A stretch of DNA of 12,808 nt from an uncultured Clostridia bacterium. Its GTDB lineage: Bacteria; Bacillota; Clostridia; Christensenellales; UBA1242. Of the stretch, positions 6,436 through 12,791 are shown piece after piece. Position 1 is the first letter of the stretch. The number at the start of each line of letters is the position of its first letter. The notes under the pieces were generated by a model, which had not been told where the DNA came from, did not search any database, and was given only the letters and a program-made list of their open reading frames with translations. The stretch is taken from the NCBI GenBank assembly GCA_934747965.1, contig CAKVHI010000009.1:1-12808 (forward strand), in the 5' to 3' direction. The position numbers were made by a program, and so were the translations under genes.

Positions 6436-8970
6436 ATGAAAGCGATACGAGATAAAGATAAAATTAAAAAAGAAGTTAAAAAAAATAGCCATAATATTAT
6501 TGATAAAAATCAACAAAGTTTGACAAATGACCAAACAAATATCATGCAAGAAAACAAAGATGATTTTAATGCTAAAAAAATAAATTCAAAACTTTCGAAA
6601 GAAGATATTAAACGCATCAAAAAACTTAAAAAAAGCAAAACCTACAACTTTATGAATGCCCAAAGGTATGATGTTAATATAAAGACAGGTTTAACAAGCG
6701 AACAGGTGCAAGAACGCATTAACAACGGATATGTGAATTACTACGAAACAAATAACACAAAAACTTACAAAAACATATTCTTTTCAAATATATTTACATT
6801 TTTCAATTTGCTATGCTTTTTAATAGCCTTAGCATTAATAATGGTTGGCTCGTTTAATAACTTGTTTTTTGCTGTAATTTTTATTTGCAATATGACTATC
6901 GGAATAATTCAAGAAATCAAAGCAAAAAAAACAGTTGAAAAAATTAGTTTGGTAACTTCGCCTTCTGCAAAGGTAATAAGGGATGGAAAAGAACAAGAAA
7001 TTAAAACTAATGAAGTTGTGCTTGATGATGTTTTGATTTTTGAATTTGGAAATCAAATTTGCACAGATAGTATAATTTTGAAAGGCGAAATTGAGGTTAA
7101 TGAAAGTTTGCTGACAGGTGAAAGTGTGTCTGTAAAAAAGAAGAAAGGCGATATGATTTTGGCGGGAAGTTTTGTAACAAGTGGAAGTTGCTTTGCAAAA
7201 GCCGAAAAAGTTGCTGAAGAAAATTACACAAGCAAACTAACCCTTAAAGCAAAAAAATATACAAAACCTAAAAGTGAATTGCTAACAAGTTTAAGAATGA
7301 TAATAAAAATTATTGGAATTTTAATTATTCCACTTGGAGTTGCTATATTTTTTAACAACAAAGCAGTTATTGGAAACGACTTAAAATTGTTAGTAACAAA
7401 ATCGGCAGGCTCAGTTATTGGAATGATTCCTGCAGGTTTGTTTTTGCTTACAAGTTTGGCACTGGCTGTTGGTGTTATAAAACTTGCCAAAAAGAAAACT
7501 TTGGTGCAAGATTTGTATGGAATTGAGATGCTTTCTAGGGCAAGTGTTTTGTGTTTAGACAAAACGGGCACAATAACAGACGGCACAATGATGGTTAAAC
7601 AAATCAAAATGCTAAAAAAACAAGATGACCTTAATCAAATTTTAAGTTCTATGCTTTCTAACATGAAAACTCAAAATCAAACTTTTAATGCTTTAAAAAA
7701 TTATTTTGGCGAAGAAAAGGTTTTTGATTCTGATAAAGTTATTGAATTTAACTCTTCAAAAAAATTTAGTGCCGTTAGTTTTAAAAACGGAAAAACTTAT
7801 TTTTTGGGTGCACCCGAGTTTGTTTACAAAAACAAAGATAAAAAAATAACGAATTTAGTTAATGGTTACGCTAAAGAAGGTTACAGAGTTTTAATTTTGT
7901 GTGAAACTGAAGAAATGTTAGACAAAAATAATCTTGCCAAAAATTTAATGCCAATTTGTTTGATTATGCTTGATGAAAGAATAAGAAAAGAAGCGAAAGA
8001 AACAATATCGTGGTTTAATCAAAATGGTGTTCAAATTAAGATTATAAGTGGAGATAATCCGCTAACTGTTAGTGAAATAAGCAAAAAGGTTGGAGTCATT
8101 GGGGCAGAAAAATATGTAAGTTTAGAGGGTATGACCAACCAACAAGTTATGGAAATTGCTGGCGAATATAATATTTTTGGTCGAGTAAGTCCAGAACAAA
8201 AACAAATTTTAGTTAAGGCTTTAAAAAACATGGGTCATAATGTTGCCATGACTGGCGATGGTGTTAATGATATTTTGGCATTAAAAGAAGCCGATTGCTC
8301 AATTTCTGTGGCATCCGGAAGTGAGGCGGCACGAAATGTCAGCCATTTAGTGTTGCTTGATTCAAACTTTTTAAATTTGCCAACTGTTGTTGGAGAAGGT
8401 CGAAGAGTTGTTAATAATATTGTAAATTCGGCAAGCTTGTTTTTGATGAAAACCTTTTTCACTTTGGTTTTGACAATTTTCTGTTTGATTATGAACATAA
8501 ACTATCCTTTCACTCCAAATCAAATTTTGTTGCTTGAATTTTTCACAATAGGCGTTCCATCATTCTTTTTGGCACTTCAGCCAAATCAAGAAAAAATTGA
8601 AGGTAAGTTTATCAATAAAGTTGCAATAAAAAGTGTTTGTTTTGGCTTAATTTTGTTTGCGACATTCCTAGCTTGCTTTATGTTTGACAAATATCTTGGA
8701 ACATCGTGTTATGAAACTTTGGCTTCACTTTCTGTAACATTTGTAGGTTTAATGATTTTGCTTCGAATTTGCACTCCGCTTAATATGTTCAGAACAATCC
8801 TATATCTTGGAATGGTATCATTGACTGCTGTTGCTTTGTTAATTTTGCCTTATGAATCATTCTTTGGTTATGTGCCAATAACAATTACTCACAAAATTTT
8901 TATTGCTATGCTAACGTTTTTAAGTTTTATGATTCTATATTTACCTTTAATATTTAATAGAAAAAAATAA
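6436..8970 (+). CDS. Cation-translocating P-type ATPase (Exp7/CtpE-like P2 family)
   Basis: The protein is 844 aa. P-type ATPases pump cations across the membrane through a phospho-aspartate. Motifs: actuator LLTGES (227-230 for TGES), phosphorylation site DKTGT (D375), nucleotide-domain FLGAPE, ISGDNP and hinge TGDGVND (606-612). Membrane helices lie near 118-137, 142-158, 288-306 and 322-346, followed by a C-terminal set from about 665 that includes FFTIGVPSFFLALQPN. The flanks (VQDLYGIEMLSRASVLCLDK, EGRRVVNNIVNSASLFLMK) resemble the pneumococcal Exp7 and mycobacterial CtpE group, linked to calcium. The helix 4 motif is IPAGL, so the usual metal-binding Glu of PEGL is Ala. About 80 Lys/Asn-rich residues precede the core; Met37 and Met73 are alternative starts, but none has a ribosome binding site. 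The ion is not certain. Confidence 0.9.
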   Translation: MKAIRDKDKIKKEVKKNSHNIIDKNQQSLTNDQTNIMQENKDDFNAKKINSKLSKEDIKRIKKLKKSKTYNFMNAQRYDVNIKTGLTSEQVQERINNGYVNYYETNNTKTYKNIFFSNIFTFFNLLCFLIALALIMVGSFNNLFFAVIFICNMTIGIIQEIKAKKTVEKISLVTSPSAKVIRDGKEQEIKTNEVVLDDVLIFEFGNQICTDSIILKGEIEVNESLLTGESVSVKKKKGDMILAGSFVTSGSCFAKAEKVAEENYTSKLTLKAKKYTKPKSELLTSLRMIIKIIGILIIPLGVAIFFNNKAVIGNDLKLLVTKSAGSVIGMIPAGLFLLTSLALAVGVIKLAKKKTLVQDLYGIEMLSRASVLCLDKTGTITDGTMMVKQIKMLKKQDDLNQILSSMLSNMKTQNQTFNALKNYFGEEKVFDSDKVIEFNSSKKFSAVSFKNGKTYFLGAPEFVYKNKDKKITNLVNGYAKEGYRVLILCETEEMLDKNNLAKNLMPICLIMLDERIRKEAKETISWFNQNGVQIKIISGDNPLTVSEISKKVGVIGAEKYVSLEGMTNQQVMEIAGEYNIFGRVSPEQKQILVKALKNMGHNVAMTGDGVNDILALKEADCSISVASGSEAARNVSHLVLLDSNFLNLPTVVGEGRRVVNNIVNSASLFLMKTFFTLVLTIFCLIMNINYPFTPNQILLLEFFTIGVPSFFLALQPNQEKIEGKFINKVAIKSVCFGLILFATFLACFMFDKYLGTSCYETLASLSVTFVGLMILLRICTPLNMFRTILYLGMVSLTAVALLILPYESFFGYVPITITHKIFIAMLTFLSFMILYLPLIFNRKK

Positions 8971-9000
8971 TAAAAAACCCTTTATTTTTTCATTTCGTTG

Positions 9001-9009
9001 TGATATAAT
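9001..9009 (+). promoter_or_regulatory. Extended -10 promoter of typA
   Basis: TGATATAAT is a perfect extended -10 (TG at 9001-9002, TATAAT 9004-9009). The -35 position 17 bp upstream (TTTATT, 8981-8986) is poor, as is common with extended -10 promoters. No clear terminator separates it from the ATPase gene, so read-through is possible. Confidence 0.65.
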
Positions 9010-9037
9010 TTATGGTTTTTAAAAAGGAAGAAGATTT

Positions 9038-10867
9038 ATGATAAACGAAAAGTTAAGAAATATTGCAATTATTGCGCACGTTGACCACGGGAAAACAAGT
9101 CTAGTAAATGAAATGCTAAAACAAGGTGGCGTTTTCAGAGAAAATCAAGAAGTACAAGATAGAGTTATGGATAGTAATGCGTTAGAGCGTGAAAGAGGAA
9201 TAACTATTTTGGCAAAAAATGCTGCTTGTAAGTTTAAGGACTACAAAATAAATATAATTGACACTCCGGGGCATGCCGATTTTGGTGGAGAAGTTGAAAG
9301 AATATTAAAAATGGTTGATGGCGTTCTGCTTGTTGTTGATAGTTTTGAAGGACCAATGCCACAAACAAGATTTGTTCTTCAGAAAGCACTAGAATTAAAC
9401 CATAAGGTTATTGTTGTTGTGAACAAAATTGACAGACCAGATGCAAGAGTTAAAGAAGTTATTGATGAAGTGCTAGAGTTATTGTTAGACCTAGATGCAA
9501 ATGAAGAACAACTTGACAGCCCATTTGTTTTTGCAAGTGCAAGATATGGTTTTGCAAGTTTAAATCCTGATGAAAAAGGCGAAAACTTTTTGCCACTTCT
9601 TCAAAAAATTATTGACTATATTCCAGCACCTCAAGGCGATGAAACTCAACCTTTCCAAATGCTTGTTTCTTCAACTGAAAGTTCTGATTATGTTGGAAAA
9701 ATGGCAATCGGAAAAGTTACAAGCGGTAAAGTTAAACTTAACCAAAGCATTACAATCACAAACTATCATAATGAGAAACCAAATGAAAATGCAAAAGTTA
9801 CAGCAATTTATCAATTTGAAGGCCTTAAAAAAGTGCCTGTGAATGAGGCTATCGTGGGAGATATTGTTTGTATTGCTGGAAGTCCAAATGTAAGAATTGG
9901 GGACACTCTTTGCGACAGTAGTAAAGTTGAGGCTCTTCCATTTGTCAAAATAAGTGAGCCTAGTGTGGAAATGACTTTCTCTGTTAATGATAGCCCGTTT
10001 GCAGGAAGAGAAGGTAAATTCGTAACAAGCAGACATTTAAGAGAAAGATTGTTTAAGGAAGCCGACCGTGATTTAAGTTTGCGTGTAAAAGAAACAGCAA
10101 CAACAGAAGCTTTTGATGTTTGTGGAAGAGGCGAAATGCACCTTTCAATTTTAATTGAAAATATGCGTAGAGAAGGCTATGAATTTCAAGTTTCAATGCC
10201 AAAAGTTTTGTATAAAACAGGCGAAAACGGCGAAAAGTTAGAGCCAATAGACAAACTTATTGTTGATGTTCCTGAAGAATGCATGGGCGTTGTTATGGAA
10301 AAGATGGGAAAGCGTAAAGGCGAATTTGTAAACATGACAAGCCATAATTCTCGAATTAAAATGGAATTTTTAATTCCTTCAAGAGGTTTGTTTGGATATA
10401 AAAGTGAATTTTTGACCGACACTAAAGGCGAAGGCGTTTTGAATAGCGTATTTGAAAAATACGACCTATATAAAGGCGATATAGAACGCCGTGATATGGG
10501 AAGTTTGATTGCTTTTGAATCGGGCGACAGTATAGTTTATGGCTTATATAACGCTCAAGAACGAGGCACTTTGTTTATCGGTGCAGGTGTTCCAGTTTAT
10601 GGCGGTATGGTTGTTGGCGAAAACCCTAGAGGTGGCGATTTGGTTGTTAATGTTTGTAAACGCAAAAATCTTACAAATGTTCGTTCAAGTGCAAGCGATG
10701 AAGCTCTTAGATTAATCCCACCAAAAGTTATGAGTTTGGAAGAATGCCTTGAATTTTTAAATGATGATGAACTTTTGGAGGTAACCCCAAAATCTATCAG
10801 AATTAGAAAGAAAATTCTTGACCACACAATAAGAGGAAGAGTAAACTTCCATAGTAAAAATGATTAA
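9038..10867 (+). CDS. typA: Ribosome-associated GTPase TypA/BipA
   Basis: The protein is 609 aa, standard for TypA/BipA. It is a translational GTPase of the EF-G/LepA class that binds the 70S ribosome and supports growth and ribosome assembly under stress and cold. Visible G motifs: G1 AHVDHGKT (13-20), G2 RERGIT (51-56), G3 DTPGH (75-79), G4 NKID (129-132), G5 SA (167-168). Then come domain II (about 205-300), the EF-G domain III/V-like parts and the TypA-specific C-terminal domain (GLYNAQERGTLFIGAG, VCKRKNLTNVR, RIRKKILDHTIRGR). Nothing is missing. Start ATG 9038 follows AAGGAAG at good spacing, with an extended -10 promoter upstream. It converges on the HAD gene through a shared terminator. 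Confidence 0.97.
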   Translation: MINEKLRNIAIIAHVDHGKTSLVNEMLKQGGVFRENQEVQDRVMDSNALERERGITILAKNAACKFKDYKINIIDTPGHADFGGEVERILKMVDGVLLVVDSFEGPMPQTRFVLQKALELNHKVIVVVNKIDRPDARVKEVIDEVLELLLDLDANEEQLDSPFVFASARYGFASLNPDEKGENFLPLLQKIIDYIPAPQGDETQPFQMLVSSTESSDYVGKMAIGKVTSGKVKLNQSITITNYHNEKPNENAKVTAIYQFEGLKKVPVNEAIVGDIVCIAGSPNVRIGDTLCDSSKVEALPFVKISEPSVEMTFSVNDSPFAGREGKFVTSRHLRERLFKEADRDLSLRVKETATTEAFDVCGRGEMHLSILIENMRREGYEFQVSMPKVLYKTGENGEKLEPIDKLIVDVPEECMGVVMEKMGKRKGEFVNMTSHNSRIKMEFLIPSRGLFGYKSEFLTDTKGEGVLNSVFEKYDLYKGDIERRDMGSLIAFESGDSIVYGLYNAQERGTLFIGAGVPVYGGMVVGENPRGGDLVVNVCKRKNLTNVRSSASDEALRLIPPKVMSLEECLEFLNDDELLEVTPKSIRIRKKILDHTIRGRVNFHSKND

Positions 10868-10892
10868 AAAAAGTGCTTAAAGCACTTTTTTT
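10866..10892. terminator. Bidirectional terminator between typA and the HAD gene
   Basis: A perfect 12-bp stem, AAAAAAAGTGCT (10866-10877) with AGCACTTTTTTT (10881-10892) and a TAA loop. The symmetric A and T runs make it work on both strands. The minus-strand HAD stop codon (10891-10893) is inside the stem. Confidence 0.92.
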
Positions 10893-11571
10893 ATTTTAAT
10901 TTTTCTATAATATCAATAATTTGTTTGAAATTAATTTTGTTATTTTCGTTTTCATGAGTTACAAGAAAAGTTTTTATACCAACTTTTTCAGCGGGTAAAT
11001 CTTCTTTTTCACTATTCCCAAAAAATATAACTTCTTCAGAATTTAAATTGTTTGAAACCAAAATCTCTTCAAAATATTTAGGGTTTGGTTTTGAGTAGTG
11101 AGAATTTTCATAACTTGTAATATAATCAAAGTCCTGACTTTCAAGACCAACAAAATTCATTCTTGTAATCATTCCGTCTTTGGGAAAGATTGGGTTTGAA
11201 GCAAGAATTGTTTTATAGCCCATTAACTTTGCCAGTTTAACAACCTTTTTTGCCAAATCATTTTCGGCACAAAAAACTTTAGATTGCTTAAATTCATTTA
11301 AGTAAAATTCATCAAATAAAGTTTTATCTTTTAATTTTTCTTTGCCATATTTTTGTGCAAAACAATTCCAAAATACTTCTTCATTTGTCTTGCTTCCGTC
11401 ATTTGAAAGCATCATTTTTGTGCCAGCCCACACTGCAGAAATTAATTCATCTTTATTATAACCATAACTGACCAATTTTTTGCAAAGAAGCCCAAAATAA
11501 CCTTTAGTAAATTCTTCTTCATTCATCGGGAGTAGTGTTCCGTCTAAATCAAATAAAATCGCTTTAATCAT
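10891..11571 (-). CDS. HAD-superfamily hydrolase (phosphoglycolate phosphatase-like)
   Basis: The protein is 226 aa. HAD enzymes use an N-terminal Asp as nucleophile, most often to remove phosphate from small molecules. Motif I is DLDGT (D8, D10), motif II LASNP (S125), motif III KPNP (K161), and motif IV FFGNSEKED (185-191). Motif IV usually reads GDxxxD or GNDxxED; here the Asp after Asn is Ser187, so one metal ligand may be shifted to E190 or D191. A helical cap (about 15-95) places it in the subclass I cap group; the substrate cannot be told. ATG 11571 is chosen because GAGG sits 7 nt upstream; the in-frame GTG four codons earlier (11583) lacks a site. It has its own promoter (11590-11617) and ends in the terminator shared with typA. 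Confidence 0.88.
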   Translation of the reverse strand: MIKAILFDLDGTLLPMNEEEFTKGYFGLLCKKLVSYGYNKDELISAVWAGTKMMLSNDGSKTNEEVFWNCFAQKYGKEKLKDKTLFDEFYLNEFKQSKVFCAENDLAKKVVKLAKLMGYKTILASNPIFPKDGMITRMNFVGLESQDFDYITSYENSHYSKPNPKYFEEILVSNNLNSEEVIFFGNSEKEDLPAEKVGIKTFLVTHENENNKINFKQIIDIIEKLK

Positions 11572-11589
11572 GTTACACCTCACAACAAA

Positions 11590-11617
11590 ATTATATAATA
11601 AATTCGTTAGAATTCAA
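11590..11617 (-). promoter_or_regulatory. Promoter of the HAD hydrolase gene
   Basis: On the minus strand: -35 TTGAAT (11612-11617), 16-bp spacer, perfect -10 TATAAT (11590-11595). It leaves a short leader containing the GAGG ribosome binding site. Confidence 0.6.
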
Positions 11618-11701
11618 AGAGTTTTGGAGATGTATTTTTATTATAAAAATTTCTTATAAATTAATTAATTTATTTAAACAAAAAATAATATGGCATAAAA
11701 T

Positions 11702-11728
11702 AAAAAAAAAGAGTTGTTAATTTAACTC
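11702..11728 (-). terminator. Second minus-strand terminator, downstream of the tRNA relic
   Basis: On the minus strand GAGTT ... AACTC (forward 11711-11728) is followed by nine T (forward A run 11702-11710). It occupies the same place relative to the duplicated tRNA-Ile 3' end as the real terminator does after tRNA-Ile, but its sequence has diverged. The rest of 11584-11701 is plain AT-rich sequence with no gene. Confidence 0.55.
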
Positions 11729-11750
11729 CATTTCTTTGGTTGAGGTAAAT
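11726..11750. repeat. Copy 1 of an exact 25-bp direct repeat of the tRNA-Ile 3' end
   Basis: Identical over 25 bp to 11984-12008, which covers the tRNA-Ile 3' acceptor strand, discriminator and CCA plus 11 bp of downstream flank. The two copies are 258 bp apart. Either an attachment-site duplication or a remnant of tandem tRNA duplication fits. Confidence 0.85.
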
Positions 11751-11801
11751 AGAGAACTATCAACTTGATTGCTTACATAACTATTCTAGCGTGAGCCGGG
11801 A
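11737..11801 (-). pseudogene. Decayed tRNA gene copy (tRNA-Ile-like)
   Basis: After the exact 3' end, the alignment with the intact tRNA-Ile continues in degraded form. Forward GAACTATCAAC (11754-11764) matches GAACCATCGAC at 9 of 11, with three bases lost just before it in the T loop, and TTCTAGC and TGAGC match the D-arm region. Substitutions are mostly C to T or G to A, as expected for decay in an AT-biased genome. The acceptor 5' strand is not recoverable and the anticodon stem is poor, so no functional tRNA is expected. Confidence 0.45.
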
Positions 11802-11960
11802 GCAACTTGTTGCGGTCTGGCATCGACAGATGTGAATCATTGACCTCCGCCTTACACTACGCTAACGCTTCGTTCTTGCTTCGCTTCGGACACAGCGGTA
11901 CCCGCTCTGATTGCAATATTTGTTGCACTTTTGCAGTTGCAAAAGCAAAGGCGGGGAGCA
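11790..11960. other. GC-rich island with tRNA-like fragments and hairpins
   Basis: 89 of the 170 bases at 11791-11960 are G or C by count (52%), far above the flanks. Forward 11834-11854 matches tRNA-Ile (12015-12035) at 18 of 21, all three differences C to T. About 40 bp further on, AGCGGT and GCTCT follow in tRNA order, so the piece looks like a tRNA-Ile relic with extra sequence inserted at the anticodon loop. Hairpins: CATC-GACA-GATG (11821-11832) inside GCGG/CCGC arms (11812-11815, 11847-11850). There is no significant reading frame. A structured RNA cannot be excluded. Confidence 0.45.
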
Positions 11961-11963
11961 AAT

Positions 11964-11989
11964 AAAAAAAATGGAGAACAAATCTCCAT
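11964..11989 (-). terminator. Terminator of the tRNA-Ala-Ile operon
   Basis: On the minus strand a 7-bp stem ATGGAGA/TCTCCAT (forward 11971-11977 and 11983-11989) with a 5-nt loop is followed by a T run (forward A run 11964-11970). It begins 5 nt after the encoded CCA of tRNA-Ile. Confidence 0.9.
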
Positions 11990-12008
11990 TTCTTTGGTTG
12001 AGGTAAAT
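11984..12008. repeat. Copy 2 of the 25-bp direct repeat (inside intact tRNA-Ile 3' end)
   Basis: Exact match to 11726-11750. It overlaps one arm of the terminator, the CCA and the 3' acceptor strand of the functional tRNA-Ile. Confidence 0.85.
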
Positions 12009-12071
12009 GGACTTGAACCATCGACCCCCGCCTTATCAGAGCGGTGCTCTAACCAACTGAGCTATACCTCA
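11995..12071 (-). tRNA. tRNA-Ile (GAT anticodon)
   Basis: A 7-bp acceptor TGAGGTA/TACCTCA with discriminator A and encoded CCA (11995-11997); D-stem GCTC/GAGC; anticodon arm CCGCT-CTGATAA-GGCGG giving anticodon GAT; T-arm with GGTTCAAGTCC. This is a complete cloverleaf. It is second in the operon, 56 nt after tRNA-Ala. Ala before Ile is the reverse of the Ile-Ala order usual in rRNA spacers. Confidence 0.96.
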
Positions 12072-12127
12072 ACGATCGTATTTTTTCGACTTTGATTGTC
12101 GTAGCCTTTTGCTAAACTAGAAAATAT

Positions 12128-12204
12128 TGGTGGAGATAATCGGATTCGAACCGATGACCCCCTGCTTGCAAGGCAGGTGCTCTAGCCAACTGAGCTATAC
12201 CCCC
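12128..12204 (-). tRNA. tRNA-Ala (TGC anticodon)
   Basis: Acceptor GGGGGTA/TATCTCC (two G-U pairs), discriminator A and encoded CCA (12128-12130); D-stem GCTC/GAGC; anticodon arm CCTGC-CTTGCAA-GCAGG giving anticodon TGC; T-arm with GGTTCGAATCC. It is first in the operon, about 10 nt after the predicted transcription start. Confidence 0.96.
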
Positions 12205-12218
12205 ATGAAAACTTTTAT

Positions 12219-12247
12219 AGTATAAAATATAACAAATTTTTTGTCAA
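12219..12247 (-). promoter_or_regulatory. Promoter of the tRNA-Ala-Ile operon
   Basis: On the minus strand: perfect -35 TTGACA (12242-12247), 17-bp spacer, -10 TATACT (12219-12224). An A/T-rich stretch upstream could act as an UP element. The next gene to the left is tRNA-Ala. Confidence 0.88.
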
Positions 12248-12352
12248 GCATTTTTTAAAAAAAATTTATTTTTTATTTTTTTAAAATTGTTTTATAAAAA
12301 CTGACACTTTTAAAAAAGCAAATCTTAAAAAATATACAAATTATTTAATTAT

Positions 12353-12410
12353 GCCAAAGAGTGCCATAGTCAGTTTCATTATGATAATAAAGGGACAATA
12401 AAATAATAAA
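12353..12410. repeat. Copy A of a diverged ~58-bp intergenic repeat
   Basis: It aligns almost without gaps to 12527-12585. Over the first 30 bases 24 match, including the shared core GTGCCATAG and TTTCA. The hairpin of copy B (GTGCC ATA GGCAC) is broken here. There is no convincing gene; the surrounding 12205-12808 is very AT-rich intergenic sequence apart from the sites listed separately. Confidence 0.5.
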
Positions 12411-12509
12411 TGGAGAATATAAAAAGATAAAAATAATTAGAAATTAAAAACAAAAAGATTGATATGATTGATATTAAAAAACAAAATAAAAAATATTTTA
12501 AAAAAATTG

Positions 12510-12524
12510 TTTAAAAACGCTTGA
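12510..12524 (+). repeat. Copy 1 of a 15-bp direct repeat, TTTAAAAACGCTTGA
   Basis: Exact copy at 12674-12688. The tRNA operon promoter on the other strand has a closely related stretch (TTTAAAAAATGCTTGACA), so this is probably a -35 plus UP-element sequence, here in a copy that lacks the rest of a -35 (TTGAGT). Confidence 0.5.
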
Positions 12525-12526
12525 GT

Positions 12527-12585
12527 GCCGCAGGGTGCCATAGGCACTTTCAATATAAAAAAACATGGCGAGAATAAAATGATAA
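12527..12585. repeat. Copy B of the diverged intergenic repeat
   Basis: It aligns to 12353-12410. It contains the 5-bp hairpin GTGCC-ATA-GGCAC (12535-12547), and an alternative 6-bp pairing AGTGCC (12524-12529)/GGCACT, so two folds compete. It starts right after the 15-bp repeat at 12510. Confidence 0.5.
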
Positions 12586-12673
12586 AATTAATTAAAAGCA
12601 AATAATTAAAAATATATTTAAAACTAAACAAAAGAGCCTTTGGCACAAATTAATAAAATTATTTTAAAAATTA

Positions 12674-12714
12674 TTTAAAAACGCTTGACACAATAACCCT
12701 AAAAATGGCAAAAT
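12674..12714 (+). promoter_or_regulatory. Possible stable-RNA-type promoter facing right
   Basis: Copy 2 of the 15-bp repeat (12674-12688) runs into a perfect -35 TTGACA (12685-12690). The best -10 is CAAAAT (12709-12714) at 18-bp spacing, 4 of 6 matches. Its A/T-rich upstream part resembles the tRNA promoter. Any target would lie beyond the right edge. Confidence 0.35.
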
Positions 12715-12730
12715 TTTTAATGGATAAAAG

Positions 12731-12750
12731 AGTTTGTGTTATCACAAACT
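12731..12750. other. 8-bp hairpin downstream of the right-facing promoter
   Basis: AGTTTGTG (12731-12738) pairs perfectly with CACAAACT (12743-12750) around a TTAT loop. No U-tract follows on the plus strand. It could be a leader hairpin or a protein-binding palindrome. Confidence 0.4.
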
Positions 12751-12760
12751 AATACAGAAA

Positions 12761-12791
12761 CGCACATGGTTAACCTCGCACATGGTTAACC
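12761..12791. repeat. Tandem repeat, two copies of CGCACATGGTTAACC at 16-bp period
   Basis: Exact copies at 12761-12775 and 12777-12791. Each contains the palindrome GGTTAACC. Two units are too few to call an array; the sequence runs on to the window edge, so more may lie outside. Confidence 0.6.

Noticed and set aside
11571..11583. GTG start for the HAD gene, four codons upstream of the ATG
   Set aside because: The GAGG ribosome binding site lies inside this extension and is correctly spaced only for the ATG at 11571.
11791..11960. Signal recognition particle RNA or another known small RNA in the GC-rich island
   Set aside because: I could not find the conserved SRP core or other landmark motifs; the tRNA-like matches explain part of it better.
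12437..12646. Minus-strand open frame of 69 codons, hydrophobic and Phe/Ile/Leu-rich
   Set aside because: It spans the intergenic repeats, has no ribosome binding site, and its composition is what very AT-rich non-coding DNA gives by chance.
12738..12747. TTATCACAA as a possible DnaA box
   Set aside because: It is one base short of TTATNCACA, is isolated, and forms one arm and loop of the 8-bp hairpin at 12731-12750.
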